A DNA stretch of 64,000 nucleotides from Siphlonurus alternatus (GCA_949825025.1 OX463779.1:33800203-33864202), one strand, 5' to 3'; counted from the first letter of the stretch, positions 1-11,746 are shown. Numbers and translations are program-made. Notes: generated by a model from the sequence alone, not told the origin.

Positions 1-368
1 TATTTGGAGATTTTCATATTAGTAACAGAAAGAATAACGATTGAATAGTATAGCGACCATATAATTATATATAGAGGAAACGAATCGAAAAGGAAACGAA
101 TCGAAATTTATAATATGGTGGAAGATATACTATTCTTTTTAAAATGAGTTTTTAAATGTTAGTTGTGTTGAAGATTAATAAATAGGAAACGAAAGGAAAT
201 GAATCGAAAAATTTTCGAAACCATGGTTCGTAAATAATTACAAACATATATTTGGAGATTTTCATATTAGTAGCAGAAAGAATAACGATTGAATAGTAGC
301 GATCATATAATTATATATAGAGGAAACGAATCGAAAAGGAAACGAATCGAAGAGGAAACGAATCGAAA
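1..368. repeat. Two-copy direct repeat, 248-bp period
   Basis: The segment starting at 1 (TATTTGGAGATTTTCATATT) recurs almost unchanged from 249. Both copies run about 115 bp and end in short repeats of AAACGAATCGAAAAGG type. Only a few substitutions and a 2-bp indel separate them, so the duplication looks recent. The window begins inside it, so the array may extend leftwards. Confidence 0.8.
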
Positions 369-568
369 TTTGGTGAGCGGTTTTGCCACTAGCACTTTCA
401 TAGGCCCCGCCTTCTCTTGGAGGAGGAGCTAGAACCCCCTCCACCAAATTATAAATTTCGATTCGTTTCCTTTTCGATTCGTTTACTTTTCGATTCGTTT
501 CCTTTTCGATTCGTTTACTTTTCGATTCGTTTACTTTTCGATTCGTATATTTTCGATTCGTTTACCCG
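322..568. repeat. Inverted minisatellite of a ~16-bp unit
   Basis: Units of the form GGAAACGAATCGAAAA occur head to tail at about 82-110 and 322-368. The reverse complement (TTTCGATTCGTTTCCTTT and close variants) occurs in at least six units at about 450-568. The 80-bp spacer between the two blocks is GC-richer. The arrangement could fold into a long hairpin and may be the end of a foldback element. Confidence 0.75.
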
Positions 569-582
569 CTCCCATATGAATC

Positions 583-663
583 ACTATTAAAGCATCAGTT
601 ATATATATATATATATATATAGATATATATATATATATATATATATATAACTGCTTTAATAGT
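583..663. repeat. (TA)n core flanked by unique inverted arms
   Basis: ACTATTAAAGCA and AGTTATA on the left are matched by TATAACT and GCTTTAATAGT on the right of a ~50-bp (TA)n core with one G interruption. The non-TA arms show that the whole unit is a hairpin and not a simple microsatellite. Confidence 0.7.
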
Positions 664-727
664 ACAAAAATTTGGGAGTCCCCGTATTTTACGTGTGCTG
701 TCCCTTGTGGATTAAGGAATTTCCTGC

Positions 728-884
<157 letters not shown>

Positions 885-1179
885 TGACTCGCTGCAAAGG
901 CAGCATGAGGAAGGAAATGTATAATAAAAAATATATAGTTTAAAAATAACCATACATATTATAATATATTTTTTTTTCTTAAAATTAAATCATAGGTGTG
1001 CGAGGGAAAGAAAAAGTTTCGTCGGCATCATGCATGAAGTAAATCCATGGTCGACATTATTTGTGGTTATACTCTCTATTTGAACAAATAGGTTATATTT
1101 CCATAGCAAATCATGATCATCTGTGTGATTTCGATCATCAGTCTACGCAAATATAATAATATATACATGTATATATAAA

Positions 1180-1180
<1 letters not shown>

Positions 1181-1270
<90 letters not shown>
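1181..1270. repeat. (TA)n dinucleotide tract
   Basis: TA repeats with one TATTA interruption near 1201. Confidence 0.95.
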
Positions 1271-1272
<2 letters not shown>

Positions 1273-1479
1273 CTGCTTGAACCGATTGTTAAAATATTTA
1301 AAAATTACGTCGATGATAATTTGTTAAAATATTTATTATAGCTAACAGTGATCACTTTTTTTAACAAGGCAAATGATCTGCATACATGCATGGTGATAAA
1401 CAAAATAATTACGAGAGCATCTCTGCATGGCCATCTCATGCATATAGCCAAGGAGGTCACAATCTGATGTTTAGTTGTC

Positions 1480-2240
1480 GGGGAGTCCCGTGCTCTGGTG
1501 CTCAGTCAGTTCACAGAGCGAACTACTGAGTGGGAGGCGGTAGATAATAGTATAGTAAGGAGCCGAGAAGGTTTAACAACGGAACTTTTAAGCGTGCTGC
1601 TTGTGACGTCAGCGGCGACCAGGCCAGCCTGGTTTCTGCGCGGGGAGCAAGGGGGGGCGACTTTCTAGCTTCCTAATGTTATGGTGCATTGGTCAATTTC
1701 AAGAGTTGCATTTCTGTGTGACGACACAGACGCCCTGGCTCTTATAGCCTCTGATTCGCTCTCTGTGATCACGTGACACAGCTGCTGCTATAGCAGCTGT
1801 TCGCTGTACCAACCTACAGGTGTCAAATTCCAATAGAGTTAGGGATATTTTTTTTATAATTTTTATTCAACTTCGTTTTTCATATAACGTCTACCAAATA
1901 AATGTTGCTTACAATTACAATTCCCATTAATCTGTTGTTATGCTTATTTTGCTACTATTCATTGTATTATTCAGCGCAGTATTGACTGATCAAATTTAAC
2001 ATTGTTAGTGCCTATGGTGACGTCATAGACGCCCGTTTCAAACGTCAGTTAGTGGAACCGCGCTCGGCGAGGCTACAGCGCCACCAAGGCGATGTATCTT
2101 CTTTATGTAACGAAATACTTACAAAACGTGTGAAAAACCTTCCTGAAGTAGCCACCAGTAGCGCGTCGATCGTTATTCTGTGCCGTGACGGGTGCTGCAT
2201 TGCCGGTTCTTACCGCGCTAGACCGCGCCGTGCCGATTAA
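1480..2240. promoter_or_regulatory. GC-richer island with CRE palindromes, function unknown
   Basis: This stretch is clearly GC-richer than its surroundings. It has two perfect TGACGTCA palindromes (1604-1611 and 2018-2025), a CACGTG E-box near 1770 and a CAGCTGCTGCTATAGCAGCTG-type palindrome near 1780. I see no supported exon. It could be a promoter region or the remains of a transposon; the sequence does not decide. Confidence 0.3.
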
Positions 2241-3380
2241 CAATGGTCACATGAGTTTTTTCACCAAAGCTCATAAAATATTACGCACAGTTTTATGATA
2301 ACTTCTTGAAACTACCGCTTGGGGGCCAAAAATACAAATATTTGGGCCGCCGGCAAAGCTACATCCCCATGAGCGCCACCTACCGGATAGCCTCTCTATT
2401 TAATATTAACTCTATGGCGGGGAGCTGCTGTGATCACACGTCAGTTCCGGGAGCACCGTACGGTACACAGAACTGTTGGGATGGGAGATCAGGGTGGGGA
2501 GGTTCCACTAACTGGAGTGAGCCGTGCAATTTCCAGCTAGATATTATTGTAGCTTATATACCGAACTGGAAGAAGGGCATAAAAATATTTATAATAATCG
2601 CGGGCATGGGCAGCAAAGTTATATATATTAGATATAATAAGATTTTGTATTCAGACTATCAGTTTATTTATTTATTTCACCCATTTATGCATACATTAAA
2701 TACAATAGTAATAAAAATAATATAAAATAAAAATGAACATAATATGCAATTATTAATAATTTGTTAGGGTGAGGACCAATACAGTAGCACCAAAATGGCA
2801 CCATAGCACATGGGGTGGTATTGGTCAGTAAAAGAAAACACAAAATTATTATATTATATTATATTATATTATATTATATTATATTATACATTAAGTCATT
2901 AAGACTCACAATCAGCATGGTTCTTCTTTATATTATGTTATTCTGAAATTAAGCATGAGCATAAATCATCATAATTATATTTATTATTATGCATTAAAGA
3001 CATGATTATATATCTTGTAATATAATATTATCTGGAAAAATAAATGCAATACTTTAACTGTTTCCTATTCCTAATTAAAAGGATATATATTATATACCTA
3101 TCCTATATATGTATGTATGCCATGTATAATATATATAATATATTATATACACATATGCATTGCAAACACACATCTGGACAATCCAAATTAATGTTTCATC
3201 CTGTATATATATAGACGTTGTCACGCGCGTAGTTCCCATATATCCTGCATATATAACCATATATAACTCTACAAAGTGGATTAAGCTCACAAGGAAATTA
3301 AAAATGATGCTGCGCGCATGTTATATTATTATTATATGCATGTGTATAATAATTTCCTTGTATTCTTGTATGATAGACTG
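2241..3380. other. Non-coding stretch with short tandem repeats
   Basis: No gene is supported. A GC-richer patch lies at about 2297-2540. A pentanucleotide (ATATT)n run lies at about 2845-2888, followed by AT-rich sequence with many short palindromes. Confidence 0.5.
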
Positions 3381-3738
3381 GAAACTGTAACACATATGGT
3401 GTGTTATTGAAGTATATGGTATACTTCTTTGGGGATCATCAGATCAGTGCCAAAACAATTCAATATTTAAATGTCAAAAAAATATTGTACGTTGTATGGT
3501 TAGAGCAAAATCTAGAGTAAGTTGTAATAGCTTGTGGCAAAAACTAGGCCTACTAAATTTTCCTTGTTTATGCATATTTTCCATGATAATGTTTGTAAGG
3601 AAAAATATTGACAATTTTACGACAAATGAAAAAATAACAGGTCATAACACCAGAAATTCTCAAAAAATTTATATAGATGTTGCTAAATCTGAACAAGAAA
3701 AGCGAAGCTTATATTTATTAGGCCCAAAGCTGTACAAT

Positions 3739-4172
3739 GGACAATTTGCATCAACTTTTTTTGGTAGCTCAATCGAAAGAGGAGGTCGAAAAATACACCT
3801 GTGAATTTTATGCGATTTTTATTTGTACTGCATCATGGCTAAAAGAGAGGTCACGTGACCTGGAGGCGGCGCCCGTGTCGCCCGTGACGTCATTGAACTG
3901 TCTGGTCAAGCAAACGATTGTCTATATAACGCTTGTAAAAAATAAATTAATTGTTGCTTGTTTCCATAGCAACGTGGTTGTTTGCAAGCGTTATAAAGTC
4001 GATCGTTTGTTTGACGGAACAGTTAAGTGACGTCACGGGCGCCGGCTCCAGGTCACGTGACCTCTCTTTTAGCCATGATGCAGTAGGAATAAAAATCGCA
4101 TAAAATTCACAAGTGTATTTTTCGACCTCCTCTTTCGATTGAGCTACCAAAAAAAGTTGATGCAAATTGTCC
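3739..4172. mobile_element. Palindromic MITE (family H) inserted in the LINE
   Basis: The arms are long inverted repeats of about 200 bp each. The left starts GGACAATTTGCATCAACTTT and the right ends with its complement. The arms contain GGTCACGTGACC and TGACGTCA (3885-3892 and 4028-4035). AT flanks both ends (3737-3738 and 4173-4174). The LINE frame is restored if one AT is removed with the element, consistent with a 2-bp AT duplication, or with blunt insertion of a unit ending TGG/CCA. No transposase is encoded. Confidence 0.85.
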
Positions 4173-4193
4173 ATAATCTTCCTGATACCTTAA

Positions 4194-4643
4194 GGCTTAA
4201 CCTGAGAAATTTGGACGAAAAATTCGCTACAACAGATTTTCTTCAAATTAATTTGGTGGACTTACAACAATCGTCAAATTAGCTCGGAATTTTTTCGGAA
4301 TTTTTTAACCGTTGGTTTAATTATAATTAATTTATTTAAATGAGAATTTTGTATCCTTCCAATGTTAAATTTGTTAATTAGCATTGCAAAAAAACTATAC
4401 AACAGATTCCTTTACTTTTTTTTTTTAATAAAACCTAATTTTTTAGACTATTTTTCTGAATTGTTTTCATATATTTTGAACCGTGGCGATGATCGTTTCC
4501 TATATGTTATGAGAAATGTGGCAACGTTCTCAAGGACTGTTGTCACCACCCTCTCCTAAAAATTTATGCGCATTCCAATGCAAACAGTGTTGCCACTATA
4601 GCCACGCCTCTTGACCTTGACAGACAAATTCTCAGGTTATACC
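4194..4643. mobile_element. TTAA-flanked MITE, family B, copy 1
   Basis: TTAA occurs on both sides (4190-4193 and 4644-4647). The termini are imperfect inverted repeats: GGCTTAACCTGAGAAATTTG on the left against GGTATAACCTGAGAATTTG read inward from the right. The interior is AT-rich and non-coding. A second copy lies in opposite orientation at 16355-16803, also between TTAA sites. The TTAA target suggests mobilisation by a piggyBac- or Kolobok-type transposase. Confidence 0.9.
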
Positions 4644-5130
4644 TTAAAACATCTACCTAGTAATCAACAGTTTAGGTCAAAACTGATTGAATTTTTACTG
4701 CAGAACAATTTTTATGCCATAACAAGAAAAAGAACAGCTTTAAATAATGTAAATGCTTTCCTTGTAATAGATTGATTTAATAATATATATACTAATATAA
4801 TTAAGAATTAGTTTCAGATTGTTTTCTATTAATAAAAATATTTTTGTTTTTTTTTTTATATAAAAGTTTTATTTCTTAGGTATTGTGGACTGACTAGATA
4901 ATACTATAATATGTATGATTGTAATTGTAATAATAATATAAAACTGATGATAATATGTTTTAAATTTAATGTTTCTTTTACAGGTAATGCAATACTAAAA
5001 TATTGTAAACATGCATTTTGTACCTCACGGTTCTATATGTGCAATAAATAAATACAAATACAAATACATAATTTGATTGTAGCTCGATCCCACAGTTGGA
5101 AGCATGCATATTATATAGGAAAGCTAGGGG

Positions 5131-5575
5131 GTTCCCAATTAGTATTAGTGGGTGAGCTTCCCTATTAGCGGGAGATACCTCCTAGAGTTGCATGTTCTCC
5201 TAATACAAAGCTTTGGAAATTCGCCTCTCGTTTCTTCCCTATTTTAGTGGGGGAATTGAATATTTAATTAGGAGACCATGAGAACCCAAGAGGTATCCCC
5301 CGCTTATAGGGAAGATCACCTACTAATAGGTAATAGGGAACAAAAACATGCTATAAGGGTGTTCCCAATTAGTGGGTGAGCCTCCCTATTAGAGTTGCAT
5401 GTTTTTCTAATACAAAGCTTTAAAAATTCACCTCCCGTTTCTTCTCTATTAGCAAGTGAGCTTCCCTATAAGTGGGGTGATTAAGTATCAGGCGACCATA
5501 AGAACCCAAGAGGTCTCCCCCGCTAATAGGGTAGATTGCCTGCTAATAGGAGTAATAGGGAACGAAAACAAATAT
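5131..5575. repeat. Tandem pair of ~228-bp foldback units
   Basis: GTTCCCAATTAGTGGGTGAG occurs near 5133 (slightly diverged) and near 5361. Each unit also has internal inverted repeats: the starting GTTCCC..TTAGT is complemented by ACTAATAGG..GGGAAC-type sequence at its end, and CCCTATTAGCGGGAGA by TCCCCCGCTAATAGGG. It looks like two head-to-tail copies of a foldback element. No coding capacity. Confidence 0.75.
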
Positions 5576-6032
5576 CTAGGGCAGCGGTTTTCAAACTATG
5601 AGACGCGTCCCAAAATTGAGACAGTAAGGAATTTCGTTTGGGACTTCATGAAAATTCGTGTGGTAATTACAGGCCAAGAGTTAACATGCAGAAGTAAAAT
5701 TATGGTTCATATATTTAACACTTGCGTGGAAAATCTTGAGGTTGTCAATACACTTTATGTCAACTGGTAACTTAATATAAGCACTTCAGAAATGGACCGT
5801 GTTTATACGTGTCCAATCTAAATCAAATTGGAGTTCTTACATATAGAAACATTTCTTGTGTTACATATGATTATGACTCACTTCGTGTAACCGAAACATG
5901 GACATATTTTTTTTAACATAATATATATTATATACATTCACTAATAAAAATACATCAAATACATGGTAGGGGTAAAATTGCATGTTCTTTAAAAAGAGGT
6001 ATACTACATGAAGTTCTCTTCTTCGCAAAACA

Positions 6033-6066
<34 letters not shown>

Positions 6067-6930
6067 AAAACAAATAATTTTTGAAAATCTGCAGAATCTC
6101 CCCAGCAGGGGTATTATCGAATGAAAGTTAGCATAATATAGTACTTTCCAGCATTGCATTTCCATTTCGTGTCTTAATTCATTTATTGCAAAAATTACAA
6201 ATGCCAATTTCTTACAGATATAATCTATGCGATTTTTTTTTCTTGTTATCAATATATTATGTATATATGCCTAAAAATTTAGTTTGCCCACTTAAATGAA
6301 TAGTCTGCGTATCTACTGGGATAGATTCTATAATATACTTGGATTTTTATTTATATAAATATTTTGAAACTGCAATATTTTAGTTTTGTTTACATTAAGT
6401 ACCAGAGGCCAATATTACCATATGCAATATTATACCATACAATATTTCTACCATATGCAGTATAAGTATACGTGCATGATATTGTATCAATTGCATTTTT
6501 CGTTATATCAGTTCATACAAGTCATTAATTGAAAGTTAAAAAAAAATATATTTTTGTATAGCAGAGATAATAAAAATTGAATTAATTTTGGAAATATTTT
6601 TCACGAAGGAATTTAAATATAATATCCAGCTTTCTCACTTATAGCTAGCGTTATCAGCCTTTTAATCAATTAATTAATGCGCATTAATGACATGCATAAA
6701 ATGAGAAAACTTGCACGTTTCTGATGCATGCTGATGGTTATAACCATGCAGGACAACTCCTTCTTGAAACTTGCCGAAATATACTTTTTTAACTTCAAAT
6801 ATGATAATATTGAGCATCATAAATATAATTATTTACTATAAATAACAACTTATTTCTTATTTTTAATTTATTATTTCATTGCATGCATGCATTAAATCTT
6901 AAATCACAAAAGCTTCTCAGTATAAATTAA
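5576..6930. other. AT-rich stretch without a supported gene
   Basis: Only simple sequence is visible. It includes a poly(T) tract of about 30 at 6035-6064, which is flanked by the direct repeat GCAAAACA on both sides. Confidence 0.5.
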
Positions 6931-6932
6931 AA

Positions 6933-7023
<91 letters not shown>

Positions 7024-7026
7024 ATT
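6930..7026. repeat. (AAAT)n tetranucleotide tract
   Basis: About 24 units of AAAT/AATA without interruption. Confidence 0.95.
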
Positions 7027-7234
7027 TTAATTATCTTCGCTCGTCTTGCATACTTTTATTAATTTTTTAATAAATAAAACTCACAATAAAATTATAGATG
7101 TAAGCACTTGTCGTGATTATATACATAATCCATGAAATTACTATTCGTATAAAATCGAACGTTTTGTCGTCGATATACAATATATTCATGTGTCTATATT
7201 CATCATGATTTATAGATTTAAGTTAATAAAATAA

Positions 7235-7460
7235 AGTATATCAACAGACTCGTCAAGTGAATGCCGCAACAACCGCCTGTGTGTCATGTGCTGACAAAAT
7301 ACAAGGCGACCGAGTGAACGTACAGCGGGGAGGGGTGACCTATTAACCCACCCCGCCCCCTCCGCGCGGCCTAGATGTGGCGGTGTGACGTCATCATTGT
7401 GTTCACCACGTGACAAGGTAGCATCCTCCTGCTGGTGCGGCAAAGTGGGGTAGTGCCAGG
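7235..7460. promoter_or_regulatory. GC-rich island with CRE and E-box, function unknown
   Basis: A compact GC-rich block in AT-rich DNA. It contains a perfect TGACGTCA at 7386-7393 and CACGTGAC shortly after. No supported exon adjoins it. It could be a promoter or a transposon remnant. Confidence 0.25.
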
Positions 7461-7936
7461 ATCTGGCATAGAGAGAGAAACTTTGGACATAGCCCTCAGC
7501 GAGAAAACGAAATTTTATTGTATAGACACATCCTGATCCCTTTTTTAATATTATCTGTAGTGCGGTTTAATTAGCATAGCTCATAATTTACGATGCTTGG
7601 TGGATTCCATTTCAGATTTCAATATTAATTATATCAAAAATGACAATAATTAATATAAAGTTAAAATTCCGAAATCAAAAAATACTAATAAACAGTAGAA
7701 TAAATTACATGCATGCTCTTATTTTACTAAATGTTAATTATAAAATATTAATTAATTTATTCATTTCATTGTTGTAATTGTGTTAAAGGTTATAGCTTGC
7801 ACGTACGAAGCAGTTTCTATCGTCGTGAATTCAAGTAACAATTAAGATGGACAAAAATAATATAACATATATTATAATACATATCTATGTGATACATGTG
7901 CATAATTTCAAGATACTTAATATATATATTTTTATT

Positions 7937-8597
7937 TACATTATTATTAGTCTTTTATTAAACACAGAAAGTGTACATATTAACAGCACTAGAAACATAC
8001 ATTATAGAAAAACATTACAATAGAACACATAAAACATACATACAAAACATATATAATAGTTACAGAATAATAGAACAATAGAAAATGATAATAAAACAAT
8101 ATAAAATAAAATAACAGATGATACTAACAGCCTGTTACATCATAATAATAATATATCATATATATAATCACATATATAAAACAAAATATGACATAGAAAA
8201 TAGATAGAATAAAAAAACTTATTGCTTCATTGCTATTCAAAATCTATAGACTATATGAAATCTCCCCTGGCATAATCGCTAATAGGCTTAATTCTAGATT
8301 TACAGATATTTAAATGATATTGGCTACAATATTCATTACATAATTTACATACACAAGATTGTTCAGCTTTATGATAACCAGAAGATTTACAAATTAGATG
8401 GTGGAAGCCGTGAACAGCCTGGCGAGTTAAAACATTTCTAACATTGGATCTATCCAATTGGGGCAGACACCAATGTTTACATGTCATAGCATCAGTGCTG
8501 TAAAACTCAGGATTAATATCCTGAGCTTTTTGATTCCTGACAGCTATAAAATTGGAATATTGATCTGTCGTTGGAAGTTTAAACATTTCTTTGATTT
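7937..8597 (-). mobile_element. Repeat-encoded ORF with Cys/His cluster and 3' UTR (copy 1)
   Basis: On the minus strand an open frame enters at 8597, just after a splice-acceptor-like TTTTATTACAG, and stops at 8251. It has a C-terminal cluster of form C-x2-C-x7-H-x3-C (CKLCNEY then QYHLNIC). A 3' region with AATAAA near 7954-7959 follows, ending in a TAATAATAA tail. The last 76 residues and the 3' region are almost identical to a copy at 36713-37255. The family is unknown to me. The zinc-knuckle spacing resembles the CCHC of R2-like non-LTR elements, but no endonuclease follows. It may be the end of a non-LTR retrotransposon or the terminal exon of a retrocopied gene. Confidence 0.6.
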
Positions 8598-8699
8598 CTG
8601 TAATAAAATAATTGGAATCTTTATATATTCAGTACATGCAGTTTATAATAACGTGTATAATATGACTTTTGATTGCGTTCTACGCAGGAGTAGATTGCC

Positions 8700-9711
8700 C
8701 TGATCTATGATGAGAAATTGACCAAATTAAATGGCCCAAATTTAATATTTAGTGGTAAAAGAAGCAAAACTAAACAAAAGATGCGATGTACGTAGGAGGG
8801 TAATTTTCTTATTTTATTTTATAATTTTTATATGATAAATAATGAATTATATTATTTAATTATTATATATAGTAAAACTAAGTAAATATACTGTAATATA
8901 ATGCTATATAGTATACAGTATATTTTATTTATATTTTTTTAGAATTGTGACCCAAGTTTTAGTTCACAAGCGCGAGGTGAATGGAAATAACCACATATAT
9001 ACAATGTTGGGCCATATTCCGTCCGTGTTTACAAATTACAGCCGCCCCCTCCTCCTGCTCGCGGCCGCTGAATGTGGGGCAAGCTTTCTAAACTCTCCTA
9101 GCTGCGACACACGCCGTGCTATAGCAGCCAGACGGGGCTTTGAACTCATCATGCACCGCTTTTTACTTTTTACTCATTATATACATAAATACTATATACT
9201 ATTACTATACCGTATATGTACCTGTTTCATGTATATAAGACAATAGTGTGATCAACGTCATCATCGTAAAAACCCGCGTGATTCTTATTTTTTATTTAAT
9301 AAAAAAATTAATAAAAAATTCCCGTCAACCAAATTAAAAACTTATTTGCATTTATTTAAAATTTAACTATTATAAGAAGCTTTTCAATCATATTGTTTAT
9401 CATTAATCAGTATTATTATTATTTTTTAAATAAGTTTATAAATGCTGTACATAAAACTGTACAGCGATGTTTGGACTCTCCTCCCAGTCCTCTCCCACAG
9501 CCATACACATGACATATAATAATTATATATTTTTATGTATTAATAAATGTATCAAAAAAAGCATCCATCTATAATATAGACAATTAAACCATCAATAGGT
9601 TTATATATAATAGGATTGTAGCAATGATGACTTGCATATGTGACTCCTGTGAGAACCTCCCCCTTTCTTTGCGACCTTTGCGTGAATAAATGATAAATTC
9701 AGGGTTTATAT
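8700..9711. other. Mostly AT-rich; one GC-richer patch
   Basis: A GC-richer patch lies at about 8960-9150, with CCCCCTCCTCCTGCTCGCGG-like sequence. No exon is supported on either strand. Confidence 0.4.
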
Positions 9712-9723
9712 TTATATATATAT

Positions 9724-9793
<70 letters not shown>
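9712..9793. repeat. (TA)n dinucleotide tract
   Basis: TA run with one AAA interruption near 9736. Confidence 0.95.
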
Positions 9794-9795
<2 letters not shown>

Positions 9796-10878
9796 TATCA
9801 TGAATGACGCAGGAGCAGGAGTCGTAGGGCTAAATTATTCTGGAAGATGGTGGTAGTCTGGTAGCAGATTAAATGCAATGGCTAAACCTCTCCTTCGAAA
9901 CGTTCTTAAAAATTTGACATGCATCATGTGATTGTATAAGCATATATTTATTATATAAGTCTCTACGCCCACATGCAGTATAATATAATTATATAATATA
10001 CTATATAATGGCACATGCAACTATATTATACTATATAGCTATTTTCAGTAATTCAAGCGGTATATAACATGTATCACGATAAATTTAATTTTAATATTAA
10101 TTGTCGTTAAACAAATAAATGAAGTACTTATACTTATGATGCATGCAAGTGCACCATCAAAATACAAAAATCAGAATTAATTTATGAAACATATATATAT
10201 AATGTTGATGTGACCTTATTTTATCTCTTTCTCATGCAGATATAGTTTGTTAAAAAGAAGATAGGATATTTTTATATTTAGGTCACCTCCTACCCATGCT
10301 GCATATATACACTTTCCCGCTTGATGTATAATCATGAATGCATGCAGTATATACTATTTATACTATTATGCTGGTATTGTGCATTAAATATGCAAGCAAA
10401 ATTCATCTTGTAGTACCGATTTAATTATAAAGCTTAAAAATAATTATATTACGCGAAGACGACACGCTTAATTGTATTTTATAACAAACTTATTCACGCG
10501 TTATAGCCACGTACGTCACATCAATGACGCAGTTCACCACATGCTACACGAGGAGGTTCGCGGTACATTTCGGACTACACAACAGCTCCGACGTCGGTAT
10601 CTTAATTCTCGATATAAATAAATTTAATAATCTAAAATGAGTAAACGTATATATAAAATAGATATAAAAGAAAAAAAGAAGCACATTGTTATAAGTTTCG
10701 CATATTCCATAAAATCTAAAATTTGCCATTTCTCTCTTCGCTGGGTCAATTAATGATGGCTAACTATTTTCTTCCCAGCAAATCTTTTGCTATAATATAT
10801 ATATTATATGGGTTCAATAATATTATCATACTTCTTAAATTTGAAAAATTCATAATATTATTTCCATATCGCACATAA
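9794..10878. other. AT-rich stretch without a supported gene
   Basis: Contains frequent GCATGC/TGCATGCA motifs and short palindromes. I see no exon or RNA gene. Confidence 0.4.
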
Positions 10879-10880
10879 AT

Positions 10881-11199
10881 GGAGTATCGACCTCAATTTT
10901 TTTTATTGCAGAAATGGATAGAGGGTAAAAAGTAATGATACCCTCTGATTTTTTTCAGATTTTTTAGAGCCCGGTAAGTATTTTTAAAAAATTATTGAAA
11001 GTCCTTTTTGTGACGTCACGCGGCGGTAAGTCCTATCTTTTTCTTAAAGAACGGCGTCTCGTGACGTCACAAAAAGGACTTTCAATAATTTTTTAAAAAT
11101 AGTTCCTGGACCCTAAAAAATCTGAAAAAAAAATCAGGGTAACATAACTTTGCACCCTCTATCCATTTCTGCAATAAAAAAAATTGAGGTCGATACTCC
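10881..11199. mobile_element. Palindromic MITE, family D, copy 1
   Basis: Arms of about 130 bp start GGAGTATCGACCTCAATTTT and end with the complement. AT flanks both sides (10879-10880 and 11200-11201). Each arm carries GTGACGTCAC close to the centre (TGACGTCA at 11011 and 11062), around an asymmetric core of GCGGCGGTAAGTCC type. Other copies are at 42840-43143 and 62041-62364. Confidence 0.92.
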
Positions 11200-11265
11200 A
11201 TTGAAATCGTACTGACTTTCATGCAATGCTGTATACGTCATGTATATATTATACATTCTTTTTAA

Positions 11266-11633
11266 GGGTATAAGATAACGCCAACAATGTTAAAAAAATC
11301 CCTCACACGAAAATTATGAAAAAAAAAAATTAAAATGTTCTCCTCTACACCCCCTATCAGTAGCTAAAATATCCAGATATACAGCAAATTCGCTCTAGTT
11401 TTTGAGTTATGAATTTTTCAAGTTGACTACTTTAACAAGGAGAAATGGAACTTCCATGTTAAATTAGTCAACTTTAAAAATTCATAACTCAAAAACTAGA
11501 TTGAATTTGTACATCTGATATTTTAGCTACTGATAGGGGATGTAGAGGAGAACATTTTAAATTTTTTTCATAATTTTTATGTGAGGGATTTTTTTTTTTT
11601 TAACATTGACGGCGCTATCCCGCTATCTTAACC
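11266..11633. mobile_element. TTAA-flanked foldback MITE, family A, copy 1
   Basis: TTAA lies at 11262-11265 and 11634-11637. The arms (GGGTATAAGATAACGCCAAC and its imperfect complement) extend nearly to the centre, where GGAGAAATGGAACTTCC marks the turn. A better conserved copy is at 37413-37760 and a half copy is at 16829-17041. Confidence 0.9.
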
Positions 11634-11670
11634 TTAATTAATTTATTATTGTGGTCACAAGTACTTTCAA

Positions 11671-11685
11671 TTATATATATATATA

Positions 11686-11746
<61 letters not shown>
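11671..11746. repeat. (TA)n dinucleotide tract
   Basis: TA run with one CTG interruption. Confidence 0.95.

Larger units (their letters stand above)
3383..5070 (+). mobile_element. LINE 3' fragment (RT C-terminus) split by two nested MITEs
   Basis: The frame upstream of 3496 reads WGSS and then SIFKCQKNIVRCMVRAK, matching the C-terminal part of Jockey/CR1/L2-type reverse transcriptases (compare VFKLQKRAIRILA in the longer LINE at 25.8-28.5 kb). It continues through LGLLNFPCL, HNTRNS and GPKLYN to about 3738. A palindromic MITE (3739-4172) interrupts it there. It resumes with NLPDTL and is interrupted again by a TTAA-flanked MITE (4194-4643). It then runs HLPSNQQFRSKLIEFLL to a stop near 4777. 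The 3' end is an AATAAATAAATACAAATACA tail at about 5043-5070. With both insertions set aside the frame is open from 3383 to the stop. The 5' part is missing, so the element is dead. Confidence 0.85.

Noticed and set aside
1..568. CRISPR-like spaced repeats
   Set aside because: The units are contiguous minisatellite repeats and a 248-bp tandem duplication in a eukaryotic context; there are no regular spacers and no cas genes.
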